64,000 bases of DNA from Chrysemys picta bellii (taxonomy: Eukaryota; Chordata; Testudines; Emydidae): contig NC_088791.1 in the NCBI RefSeq assembly GCF_011386835.1, positions 10,230,998 through 10,294,997 on the forward strand. Direction: 5' to 3'. The position numbers and the translations under genes were made by a program. Positions 10,421 to 20,200 of this stretch are shown here, one piece after another (within the stretch, counting starts at the first letter, position 1; the number at the start of each line of letters is the position of its first letter). The notes under the pieces are model-generated. The model was not told where the DNA came from, did not search any database, and saw nothing but the letters and a program-made list of their open reading frames with translations.

Positions 10421-10908
10421 AGAGCAACCTTCCTGTGTGGCGTCACAGACAGGAGGGCACTTGGTTCAGACTGCAGTCAGCGGCTAGGAGAAGCAGGGTC
10501 TCCAAGGGGCAGAGCGAGACGTTGCGAAAGAGCTTTTCATTCACTCGTTCCTTTCCTCACTGGGGAGAATACTATTAACCTTCAAGGCAAAATTATATTT
10601 CATGCCTCTGGGACGCAGTAACATTTTACTGCTCTGCACTCGGGAATGAGGTAAACAAAATTAGCTCTCTGCTTGCCTTCCAGGCACCATCTATGTTTGT
10701 GTGCAGGCACATTCCCCTACAGACCAGGTGATCAGACCATTGCGTTGAGGAATATATGGAACCCCTGGGAAGAGGTTTAGGGTCAGAGTTCAGCCAGGCT
10801 ATGCTGCACATCAGCACGTGTCCTGGGGTCGTGTGGGACATTAAGGTGAACTAATGGCCCTGATGCCCGGGTAGCTATAGTTCTACATGTTAACTGGAGT
10901 TCATAAGA

Positions 10909-10967
10909 CCAGATCCTCAGCTGTGTAAACCGATGCAGCTTCCCATGGAGCTAGGATCTGGCCCATA
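10909..10967. repeat. Small palindromic fossil MITE
   Basis: GACCAGATCCTCAGCTG on the left and AGGATCTGGCCC on the right form an inverted pair around a roughly 30-base centre. It is the same 'GATCTGGGCC' type seen at 28566-28653. Confidence 0.45.
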
Positions 10968-11165
10968 GACTTCAAGGCCAGAAGGGACCATTGTGATCAA
11001 CGAGTCTGTTCTCTTGCATACCACAGGCCAAGTCAGCTGAGGAGCTGATTCTGGTGCTGCTCCCCAACATCTGGACACAGGCCCAAGCCCTCCTGTCGCA
11101 TTAGTACCTGTGTTCTTACCTAACTCCTTTTAAAAACCATTTCAGCTTGTGAAATGCTCATTGCT
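10968..11165 (-). repeat. Old CR1 fragment
   Basis: The motif 'ttcaaggccagaagggacca' followed by 'ttgtgatcaacgagtctg' resembles the 3' end of an older CR1 subfamily in reverse orientation. It is heavily diverged. Confidence 0.45.
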
Positions 11166-11347
11166 GCCTTCATTAGTCTGTCAGCTCCTCTGCGGTGTCA
11201 CATGTGTGCACCTTGTGTAGGGTTTCAGAGAGACATCTTTCTAGTCCATGGCTTGCTAGATCCATGCCTGTCCCTTGTGCTGTGAGTCTGGCAGATCACA
11301 CACGCTAGCTGGGGTCAGTCCAGGACTTGGGATGGAGCCCTCTAAGA

Positions 11348-11458
11348 CAGTGGTTCTCAAATGTATTTGATCGGGCCCCTCTTCTTTGTGTCTGTAGTCG
11401 TTTATGCCCATCACCACCACCCCCGCCGCCACACAAGTACATATACCACAACTCAGTC
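11348..11458. mobile_element. Left end of a hAT element carrying a minisatellite
   Basis: Starts CAGTGGTTCTCAAATG, the typical outer end of the hAT type found at 8000. The matching right end was not found after the minisatellite, so the element is probably truncated or its right end is lost. Confidence 0.5.
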
Positions 11459-12423
11459 CTGAAGGCAGAGCGGAGAGCAGTGGCTGCTGGCCGGGTGCCC
11501 AGCTTTGAAGGCAGAGCAGAGAGCAGCGGCTGCTGGCCGGGTGGCAGCTCTGATGGCAGAGGGGAGAGCAGCAGCTGCTGGCCGGGTGCCAGCTCTGAAG
11601 GCAGAGGGGAGAGCAGCAGCTGCTGGCCGGGTGCCCAGCTCTGAAGGCAGAGCGGAGAGCAGTGGCTGCTGGCCGGGTGCCCAGCTCTGAAGGCAGAGCG
11701 GAGAGCAGCGGCTGCTGGCCGGGTGCCCAGCTCTGAAGGCAGAGTGGAGAGCAGTGGCTGATGTCTGGGTGCCCAGCTCTGAAGGCAGAGCAGAGAGCAG
11801 CGGCTGATGTCTGGGTGCCCAGCTCTGAAGGCAGAGCGGAGAGCAGCGGCTGATGTCTGGGTGTCCAGCTCTGAAGGCAGAGCGGAGAGCAGCGGCTGAT
11901 GTCTGGGTGTCCAGCTCTGAAGGCAGAGCGGAGAGCAGCGGCTGCTGGCCGGGTGCCCAGCTCTGAAGGCAGAGCGGAGAGCAGCGGCTGATGTCTGGGT
12001 GCCCAGCTCTGAAGGCAGAGCGGAGAGCAGCGGCTGATGTCTGGGTGCCCAGCTCTGAAGGCAGAGCGGAGAGCAGCGGCTGCTGGCTGGGTGCCCAGCT
12101 CTGAAGGCAGAGCGGAGAGCAGCGGCTGCTGGCCGGGTGCCCAGCTCTGAAGGCAGAGCGGAGAGCAGCGGCTGCTGGCCGGGTGCCCAGCTCTGAAGGC
12201 AGAGCGGAGAGCAGCGGCTGCTGGCCGGGTGCCCAGCTCTGAAGGCAGAGGGGAGAGCAGCGGCTGATGTCTGGATGCCCAGCTCTGAAGGCAGAGGGGA
12301 GAGCAGCGGCTGATGTCTGGGTGCCCAGCTCTGAAGGCAGAGCAGAGAGCAGTGGCTGATGTCTGGGTGCCCAGCTCTGAAGGCAGAGCGGAGAGCAGTG
12401 GCTATTGGCCGGGTGCCCAGCTG
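11459..12423 (+). repeat. 46-bp minisatellite, about 21 units
   Basis: The unit begins CTGAAGGCAGAGCGG and ends GGTGCCCAGCT, with a period of 46 bases (45 in units 2 and 3). Two main unit types differ in the middle: 'ctgctggccggg' (type A) and 'ctgatgtctggg' (type B). Their order is about 6A, 4B, 1A, 2B, 4A, 3B and a final diverged A-like unit. Because 46 is 3x15+1, any frame cycles through all three registers. All minus-strand registers lack stops, which gives two long open frames (382 and 335 codons) that I do not regard as genes. Confidence 0.95.
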
Positions 12424-12604
12424 CTGCAGGAAGCACCTTTTGCATGAGGTCACAAACCAAGCTCCTGAACTTGATTGGCTCTCAGACTGTCCAAGGAGAA
12501 CAGAGCCATGAAAATCAGGATGGTCTCAGAAACCCCAAGATGGGCTGACCACCTTCGCCACAGCAGGAGAGGATGGGCTTGCCTTTGTGGCATGCATGCA
12601 TATG

Positions 12605-12725
12605 AGGGTTGCCAACTTTGGTTGGCCATATTCCTGGAGGGTTCATCACACCACATAATCTGTAATTAAAGATTAATTTCTAATGCCTGGAGACTCCAGG
12701 ATAATCCTGGAGTGTTGGCAACCCT
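12605..12725. mobile_element. 121-bp MITE with 9-bp target duplication
   Basis: The ends AGGGTTGCCAAC and GTTGGCAACCCT are inverted repeats (with one internal change). ATGCATATG occurs at 12596-12604 and 12727-12735, with one extra A on the right. A 9-10 base duplication fits Mutator- or Merlin-type transposases better than hAT, but this is inference. Confidence 0.75.
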
Positions 12726-12871
12726 AATGCATATGTACCCCCTCCCCCTCAATGTTATCCCTGTCCTTAGCTCTGCACTGTTTTCTAATGTGGCCATGGG
12801 TGCGCCATCTAAGCCCTACTTGGACTTTCCCGTTCTCATTCTTTCTCTCGCTCTCCCCTTCACATTTTATA

Positions 12872-13170
12872 GCCCTGGTCTACACTGCAGGAGAGGGGGA
12901 GATCGATCGAAGTTACACAACTTCAGCTACGTGAATAACGTCGCTGAAGTCGATGTACTTAGATCAACTTGCCGTGGTGTCTTCACCGCGCTGAGTCAAC
13001 TGCTGCCGCTCCCCTGGCGACTCCGCCTGCGCCTCTCGTGGCGGTGGAGTACAGGAGTCGACGGGAGAGCGCTCGGGGGTCGATTTATCGTGTCTAGACT
13101 AGACGCGATAAGTCGATCCCCACTTGATCAATCGCTACCTGCCAATCTGGCGAGTAGTGAAGACATACCC
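12872..13170. mobile_element. Harbinger-like MITE
   Basis: The left end GCCCTGGTCTACACT and right end AGTGAAGACATACCC are imperfect inverted repeats of the GGGTATGTCTACACT type. They are flanked by ATA and TTA, compatible with a 3-base TWA target. The GC-rich interior contains further inverted pairs ('cgataagtcgat', 'gtcgatttatcg'). No transposase is present. Confidence 0.65.
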
Positions 13171-13172
13171 TT

Positions 13173-13883
13173 AGTGTTCTAATGTGCCTTGACCATAGTA
13201 GCTAGGTGGGCTGTCTCTGTGTGTGTCCATCACAGGCCTCTTTCTCGCTCGCTGTAATACTACAGGGTTTGTCCATCTCCTGAGTCCAGTCTGCTGGACC
13301 TGTCCGGCACGGAGTACAGCAGCCGAGCTGTTAGCAGACAGGGCAGCAGTGGGTGGAGAGAGGGCTATGTACTCTTCTAGCCTTGGCAGGGAGGAGGCAG
13401 AATCCACAGGCTGGGGACAAAGCCGATATCTTGGGTGGAAAATTAAATCAACAGAGCAGCATAAGCCGGGCACCAAATAACGCTGTAGCGGCAGCAGCAA
13501 AGCCGGCTTCTAAATTGAAATACGTTTGCCAGGGATTGTCCACTGGTGCTGGGAGTTATTCTTTCCATCGCTGTAGTTACGAATTAAGTTCTACAGAACG
13601 TAATCATCCTCTCCTCCCTACAATCCTCTCTTTCCTTTTCGTTCTAATTTTCCACTTGGCTGGGAATTCTCCAACAGCGAAAGTTCAGGCTTAGGGGAGG
13701 TCCATGCAAGCTGCTCCATTAAACTGGATAATCTCACTGGAACCACTGACTTGAATAATAACACCTTTACCTCGTGCCTTGTGCCATATTCAAATGGTGC
13801 TTAGCACCTCGGACTGTGGGGATGGCTACGGCAGAGTGAAAGGGGGTGAGGTGGGTCTGGTGTCTGCACCAAGAGGTTTTTGT
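13173..13883. other. Intronic sequence, nothing recognised
   Basis: No supported exon, RNA gene or repeat family. Confidence 0.35.
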
Positions 13884-13891
13884 CTTGGGTA

Positions 13892-14486
13892 CAGGGCCGG
13901 TGCAACCCATTAGGTGACCTAGGCGGTCGCCTAGGGCACTAGAATTTGGGGGGCGGCATTTCGGGTCCTTCAGCGGCGGCCGGATCTTCGGCCGCCCTGG
14001 TCGTCGTCGGCATTCAGGCAGAGGGAGCTGGGGCAGGGGGGCACGGGGAGGGCCGCCTGCAGCAAGTGGGGGCGGGGCGGCACACAGGGGAACCGCTCCC
14101 CGCCCCAGCTCACCTCTGCTCCGCCTCCTCCTCTGAGCACGTCTCCCCAATCTGCTTCTCTCCCTCCCAGGCTTGCGGCGCCAAACAGCTGATTGGCACC
14201 GCAAGCCTGGGAGGCGGGAGAAGTGGAGCAGCGACGGCGTGCTCGGGGAGAGGCGGAGCAGAGGTGAGCTGGGGCGGGAAGCTTCTGCACGGCTCCCCAG
14301 GCCGAGGGGAGCTGCCACGGCGGGGGTGCCTCAGGGTGGAGGGGGGAGCTCAGGGCGGGGGGGGAGATCTGCTGCGGGGGGGGGGGGGGGGGCGGCGTCA
14401 CAGGGCGAAGGGGGGGAGCTTGTGCGGGGGGGGGGCACAAGGTGGAAGTTTCACCTAGGGCGTGAAACATCCTTGCACCCTCCCCG
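13892..14486. mobile_element. GC-rich non-autonomous hAT element
   Basis: Perfect 8-base duplications CTTGGGTA lie at 13884-13891 and 14487-14494. The left end is CAGGGCCGGTGCAA and the right end TTGCACCCTCCCCG, a partly preserved inverted pair. Just inside, CCTAGGCGGTCGCCTAGGG on the left has 'cacctaggg' as its partner on the right. The interior is very GC-rich with long G runs and a large palindrome. No transposase is present; long open frames here reflect base composition. Confidence 0.8.
14095..14282. repeat. 188-bp imperfect palindrome inside the hAT element
   Basis: The arms of about 83 bases meet around the centre at about 14180-14198 (CAAACAGCTGATTGG). For example, 'cccagctcacctctgctccg' on the left matches the reverse complement of 'cggagcagaggtgagctggg' on the right. 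The inner arms CCTCCCAGGCTTGCGG / CCGCAAGCCTGGGAGG are perfect. Confidence 0.85.
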
Positions 14487-14494
14487 CTTGGGTA

Positions 14495-14979
14495 GTGCCA
14501 GTGTCCTCTGTTCTGCCTGCCTAGCTCTAGTTTTATAGATCTTACTATTCCCCTGTCTCCACAGGCAGTGAATAGGCCTCATTCAAATCCCCCTTATGCT
14601 GGGTTTGCACCCCTGATTTCAGTGGTTACTCTTCCTCTGTGCCCATGCACCTCCCCCAGCATTGAGGTGTCTGGGCTGGCTAGAGTGTTTCTCTGTCTTT
14701 AGGTCACAATCAGAGCCTTGAGTCCTGAGGCCTTTGAATGTCTGCTGTGAGCGGATTCAAAGCTGAATCCACGGAGCCGAACCCAACCCTGTGGGATGGT
14801 TCTGGGCCAGAGCCAAGTCCAGCAGGGGCCGATTTCTCAGTTTGGATGTGACTGGAATCTGTTCTCATGAGGTGGGCAGCTCATGAGTGAGAGTTGAACT
14901 TGAACCTCATCTGGACTCTGACACCAGGGCGGCTTTTCAGCATTTCATCTGTCCCTGGACGAGGAGAGTTCTTACATCA
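14495..14979. other. Intronic sequence, nothing recognised
   Basis: No exon or repeat family identified. Confidence 0.35.
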
Positions 14980-16290
14980 CTTCCCTGCACCTGGGCGACA
15001 ATGAAATCTCTTGGAATCTATACTCCGGTGACAAAGAGGAAACAATTCCATCCTCGACAGCCATACAAACACCAGGGTTTTCCTCCATGGCCTCAAGATC
15101 CACCAAGGAGAAAGGGCAGGGATTGTCGGAGATGACATCTGCCGCCCTCCTCTTCAGCATCAGTGGGCTCATCCCATCCAGCCGCCTTATCCACACAGAC
15201 ATTTTGATGCGTTGGTCGAGGGCCGTGTACCAGTGACTGTGGATCCGTCCGTTTCCCACCTTTTGTTTACAAATTGCTTATCCCTCTTCCTACGTGCTTG
15301 GGCCCATGTAACTTTGCATGCGTGGGTCTTAAGCATCGTGGAACTGAGCTATGCCCTCCAGTTCATTTCTACCTCTCCTTCCCACTGCCCCATCCCTCTT
15401 CAGGGACCACTATGAAGAGATCATCCTTCAGCAGGAAGTCCAGTTACTTCTTCAGGCAGTGGCCATAGAGGAAGTCCTGTTGGGCCTCCAGGAGAAAGGC
15501 TTCTACTCCTACTACCTCCTGATCCCCCCAATCAAAAAGAGGTCTCAGGGCTACTTTATCTTAGAGATGTAAACGAATTCCTGAAGGTTACCCTAGCCTT
15601 GATTATTCCCTCCCTGAGACAGGGGGACTGATACACTGGCCTCAAGTTAAAGAACGCTTACTTCCATGTCACCGTACAGCACAACTGTCAGAAATGTCTC
15701 AGATTTGTGGCAAATGGGTCCTAATATCAGTTCACCGTGCTCCCATTCAGTCTCTCAGATGCTCCTTCAGTGTTCATGAAATGTCTGGTGGTGATGGTGG
15801 CACATCTAGGAAAATCAGGAATCCATGTGGTGCGTACCTGGACGTCTGGTTGGTCAGGCGTCAGACCGAAGCTCAGGTGTTATCCAGTGTATCTGTCATC
15901 CTGTCCACATTTGACTCACTGGGGCTCCTAGTAGATCGGGACAAATCAATTCTGAAACCTGTGCAGAGAATAGAGGTTACTGGAGTGGTCTTAGACTTCA
16001 CAAAGGCCAAGGCCTTGCTACCACAAGCCGGGTTTGAAGCACTATGGGGTTTGGTGCAGTGACTGAAAGCATATCCTCTCACCACAGCACTCAGCGGCCT
16101 GAGACTCCTGGGTCACATGGCAATGTGTACCTATGTGGTTCAACATGCCAGGCTGTAGCTCAGAAAGCTGCAGGCATGGCTAGCGTAGATGTATGCCCTA
16201 AGTTGTCATCACTTGGACAAGGTGGGTCGAGTGCCAATGTGAGCATAAGGATTAATGGAGCCCTGCTCGACGGGTTCAGCCGACCCTGAC
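14980..16290 (+). pseudogene. DIRS-type retrotransposon reverse transcriptase fragment
   Basis: The plus-strand frames, broken by several frameshifts and stops, read like the DIRS-1-type RT/RNase H polyprotein. There is a basic stretch 'KHQGFPPWPQDPPRRKGR' at about 15072-15125, then 'YLRDVNEFLKVTLALIIPSL' at about 15555-15610. 'FTVLPFSLSDAPSVF' follows at about 15730-15775 and then 'AYLDVWLVRRQ' at about 15832. The catalytic YLDD is therefore YLDV (codons at 15841-15846). The stretch 'SILKPVQRIEVTGVVLDFTK' (15946-16005) fits the thumb region. It has no LTRs and no recombinase part, so it is a dead internal fragment. Assignment rests on resemblance to turtle/crocodile DIRS proteins as I remember them. 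Confidence 0.7.
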
Positions 16291-17249
16291 ACTTGACTGA
16301 AGCTCCGACACTGCCCGGTTCGGCTCGGTTTGTGTTCTCGAGCCCTCTCAGAAGGCGGCGACTGTCACCCAGCGGGAAAAGGGAAAATGGGGTCTTTCTG
16401 TCACGCTGAAGAGGGCCAGCTGAGGGGTGGGTTTCCTTGTCCCCAGCCCTCCCCTTCTCCCCACTCATTCCCCGGGCCGGCAAACTGTTTCCAATTTTTC
16501 ATGAGACAAAGGCTCCGAATTTCCAGGGATTTGCATGTGAAGTGTTTCCATTCATCTCTGGCCTTAATGAACCATAGAGCCCTCCCTCCCCCCGCAACGC
16601 ACCCCTGGCCCTTCCTCATCACGAACCTGTCTAGTGTGGGTCAGTGCCATTGCTGGGCCATCTCAGAACCAAGAGTGCTTGTTCTGGGCTTCCCAGGGCC
16701 CCTAATGGGCCGGGGGTGAGAGTCACTGGGCTGCCACTCCCTTTACCCACATCCCATGGGCAAGCTGAGCAGTGACAAGACAATCCGCAGCTCCAGAAAG
16801 GGGGAGGGGACAGGCCCCCCCGGGAGCAGGGGTGTTCGTTATTAAATGTTTGAATTTGTAGGGCGGGAGGAGGGAGAGCAAATCCCTTGCATGCATGCCC
16901 CCGAGGCCTGGGGGGAACGTTTATTAAATCACTCCGATCCAGGGAGGGGCCCACCTGGGGACAGAGATAACAGGACAGAGACTGCGCTGAGGTTCTGCAG
17001 CATGAGCCGGGCGAGTTATCAGGGCAGCAATTCGGCTTCTATTACCATGCATTAGAATAGATTAGCAGCCAGAGCAATTATCATCTTCACTCTGTTTGGC
17101 TAAGTGACAGGGTCGGGGGCAGGCCCGAGATAGGCAGGTGAAGGAGCCAGCCTCTGCTGTCCTGGACCGCTTCCAGGGGCAGCAAGACCACTGGCCTCTT
17201 GCCCCCTGCCCCCAGGGCTCTCCCCGTAGCCCCACGGGCCACGAGTGCA
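16291..17249. other. Intronic sequence, possibly partly conserved non-coding
   Basis: No exon or repeat was recognised. The 16840-17080 part contains A/T-rich motifs (ATTAGAATAGATTAG, CAATTATC) in a unique-looking context, which could suit a regulatory element, but nothing in the sequence proves it. Confidence 0.3.
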
Positions 17250-17560
17250 AGGATCCTAGGAGTTAGAGATGGAAAAGGCCTATTACTGTAGGTCGGGGTA
17301 GTCAATTATTTTTTGTCAAGATCCAAATTTCTTGGTCAAGGTCTAGTCAAGGTCCAGACTCCAGAGACAATAACAATAACGATAATAAGTAAATAAAAAG
17401 ATGTTGGGATCCGTTCAAAAGAGTCTGGTGGTCTGGATTTGGCCTGCGGGTTGCCTATTGACTACCCCAGCTGTAGATCATTTAGCCATCCCGTGTAGAC
17501 CAGCTCCCGTTGGCATTTTCTCCAGGCTAGTTTTAAATGTCCCAAGTGATGGGCTACTAG
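17250..17560 (-). repeat. Old CR1 fragment split by a hAT element
   Basis: 'ggagttagagatggaaaagg' before the insertion and 'gatcatttagccatcccgtg' after it, then 'tttctccaggctagttttaa', resemble the reverse complement of an old CR1 3' region (compare 44425-44590). Confidence 0.5.
17294..17470. mobile_element. Small hAT-like MITE
   Basis: The inner inverted repeats GGGGTAGTCAA / TTGACTACCCC are preceded by CTGTAGGT (17286-17293) and followed by CTGTAGAT (17471-17478), an 8-base duplication with one change. The interior has 'gatccaaatttcttgg' and no transposase. Confidence 0.75.
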
Positions 17561-17561
17561 A

Positions 17562-17790
17562 GAGGAAGGAGGATTTGTGGGTAAAGCAGTGGACAGGGGA
17601 CTCATGAGATCAGTTCCCAGTTTTGCCACAAACTCCTTGTGTGACCTTGGCCAAGTCACGTAGCCGCTCTGTGCCTGGGTTCCCCATCTCTAACATGGGG
17701 GTAATAACTCCTCCTTGTCAATTTAGCTGGTAAGCCCTTCAGGGTGGTGTCTCTGTAGCACATGGTGCCTTGATCTCAGCGGGTGTTGCT
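17562..17790 (+). repeat. MIR-type SINE
   Basis: The copy opens at 'gaggaaggaggatttgtggg' and runs through 'ttttgccacaaactccttgt', 'gtgaccttggccaagtcacg' and 'tggtaagcccttcagg'. It closely parallels the copy at 960-1236. Confidence 0.6.
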
Positions 17791-18092
17791 ATGGCATCCG
17801 TGATGACATTCCCTGCTCTAAAGGATGTCACCTTTCAGATGCATCCTTTGCTGAGTTTCATCCCTCCTCCCCCAGTTGTGTCCCCCTCTCTCTTTGGGGT
17901 GTTTACAGCCTTTACACCCTGCAATGACAGCACCCTGGGTTGATATTTTGGGGCGGTTTAACCTCTTTCAGCCTGAAGTGAGTAGGCCTGGTGTGTTCTC
18001 TAGCAGGAATGGGAAGCAAACCAGCCGCCCGCCCCGGCCCGTTCTGAAGCAAGGGAATGGCAAAGGGGGTGGAAAGAATCAAGATTCACCAC

Positions 18093-18226
18093 ATTAGCAC
18101 AGAAAGTTTAAGGTCAATTATATCTACGTCTCGACATTTCTGGTGTTCCTATCCTTAGGACCCTGGGGGAGACTGGAAATGTCAAAACATTGCAGGAGCT
18201 GACCTTAAACTTTACGTGCTAGTGCA
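18093..18226. repeat. Inverted-repeat MITE-like element
   Basis: Left 'AGCACAGAAAGTTTAAGGTC' and right 'GACCTTAAACTTTACGTGCT' are inverted repeats, and inner pairs ('gacatttc' and 'gaaatgtc') continue the stem. No coding region; superfamily not assigned. Confidence 0.65.
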
Positions 18227-18403
18227 GTTTGGTCTCCTTATCCCTTTTCTCGACTCCAGCCAGAAAATTGCCAGGATCCTGTAGTAGGAAAAGCAAATTT
18301 CAGCTTCCTCCCTCCTGCCCCAGCCTCACTATCTTCCCATCCTAGGAGAGGAGGGTGATCTCAGGAGAGATGAGGCTGGCTTTCTGCAGTGCCTGTATGA
18401 GAC

Positions 18404-18428
18404 AATACACAAGTACTCCTGTTCTTTT
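18404..18428 (+). mobile_element. 25-bp retroposon fragment with 10-bp target duplication
   Basis: TGTATGAGAC occurs at 18394-18403 and 18429-18438. Between them, 'cacaagtactcctgttcttt' matches the internal part of the retroposon at 3388-3507. It is an extremely short insertion of that family. Confidence 0.65.
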
Positions 18429-18438
18429 TGTATGAGAC

Positions 18439-19369
18439 CAGTTTGTGGGCCCGGTACCTGCTTATTTGTTCCATATCTGGCACTTGGCATCTTGAAGCAA
18501 AATCTATACCCGAAAGCAGTTCATCTTGTCACGCTCCATCTCGCACGACGGACAGACTAACGGGGGGAGATGGGGCTGAGCCCAACCCCCATGCAAACCA
18601 CTCTGAACACCAAGGAATTTCTGATCCCGACGTCTTGCAGCCCCATCTCTAGGCTCAGGCGAGCCTCCCTTTTGCTGGCTGAATATGCCACGATCGTGAT
18701 GGCACTTGGCTTCCATAGAGCTCCCTCTGCTGGCCAGTTCTTGAACAGCATTTCTGAGCTGAGTGGGATTCTGGATTTCAGAGGGCTGAGGCCGAATCAA
18801 GCCGCATTCCTCTTCAGCTTCAGGGCAAGGGCTGTTTACAGAGCTAGGAGAGAGGGGTCTGGGGGGATGTCGCTGTGTAAGGCTTGATCCATGGGAAATG
18901 ACTCAGGAACCTACTCAGCAAAGGCTGGTAACAGCGGAGAGTAGTAGGGGTCCACTCGGGCCCTGCTCCTGCCACGCCGTGAGTGCTGCAGCGTGAGAAG
19001 CGCGGTGACTCCTCTGCACGCTCACTCCACAGTGCAGCGAGGTGGCGACGGCCGGCAGGAGCGGGGCATGTAGCTGCCGCGCCGACCCCACGGGCAGAAG
19101 GAGGCCATCGGAGGTGACCTGACGCGAGCCCAAGGGGGCTGGGTTGTTTTCTGACCTGACCTGAACCCGACATTTGTAGTTGGGTCCTGTCGAGTTGCAG
19201 AGCTCTAGAGAGTGCGTAGGCAAACCTGGCACACCAATCCACTCAGATAAGCCAGTGCCCAGCCACGGGTAAGGATTGTACTGTCCCTGACTCCGTCCTC
19301 GGGAGCCTTCACTCATTTCACTCAGCATGAGGCTCCGTCCCACAATGACATCCCATCAGTGGCTAGGAC
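18439..19369. other. Intronic sequence, nothing recognised
   Basis: Contains 'gagctccctctgctggccag' at about 18719, a motif also seen near 26248 and 41150, but no clear repeat boundaries. No exon supported. Confidence 0.3.
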
Positions 19370-19560
19370 ATGGGCCCGGGACTCAAGACACCTGAGGGGG
19401 CGGGGGTCTAGTCCCTGCTCTGCCACTGACTCGCTGTATGACCGCAGGTCAGTCACTTAACTTCTTGGTGTCTCAGTTCGCCCCTGTGAGGCGTGGGGAT
19501 GATGATACTGATCTGCCTTTGTCAGGTTCTTTGGGTGAAAACACTAAAGAAAAGGATTAG
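19370..19560 (+). repeat. MIR-type SINE fragment
   Basis: Shows 'ccctgctctgccactgactc', 'cgctgtatgaccgcagg' and 'cagtcacttaacttcttgg' in MIR core order, diverged. Confidence 0.55.
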
Positions 19561-20200
19561 AATCAGTGTTTATGAGGAAACTGGGACCGGGATCTGTGTA
19601 AGGAACTGGTCTCCATCTGCAATTTGGTGTCATTTCGGGTCTTGGAGGATCTCTCTGCAAGTTCCCATCTGGGCCCGTACTGTCCCCGAACGCATTAGGG
19701 TCAGTGGCAGGCTGTCGTATCGCTGCACATTTCCGTAAGTGTCAGCCTGGAGACCCTGCATCAGCAACTCTAGTGAAACCATAACCTTTCCCGCTCCCAC
19801 TAGCTCTTCCACACTGCGTGATCTGACCCACGGGTTATCTGGGAACTCGGGGGGAAAGCGGCAGATGCCAGTGCTGTACGAGTGCAGGGGCTTTGAGACA
19901 CAGAGCTTCCCTGCGCTGTTCAATTTGGGAAGAACTATCCCATTCTCCTCTTGGGGCTGGTGGGGGAGCCAGACCTGAGTGTACTGATCCCCTGGACTCC
20001 AGGGCTGCCCATCCAGTCCTGAATCAGGAGGGGGAGAATCCTGTCAGTTGGACCCTTTGCCGCCCACCTGCAAACTCACCATACTGCTCCCCTTGCTCTG
20101 GCCAGGGCTGTGAAATCACAACTTTTCTCCTGGGGCGAAAGGATGGAGACCCCCTGGATCCTGTTTCTCTCTCGCTCTTGGGGATGGAGACAATCCTGTT

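Noticed and set aside
11305..12460. Two long minus-strand open frames (382 and 335 codons) of repetitive SAFRAGHP/CLQSWAP-type protein
   Set aside because: They are translations of the 46-bp minisatellite in different registers and share no domain with known proteins. Repeat structure explains them.
13767..14538. Several Gly/Arg-rich open frames on both strands, and a possible CpG island
   Set aside because: They lie in the GC-rich interior of a hAT MITE with a clear 8-bp target duplication, so composition explains them.
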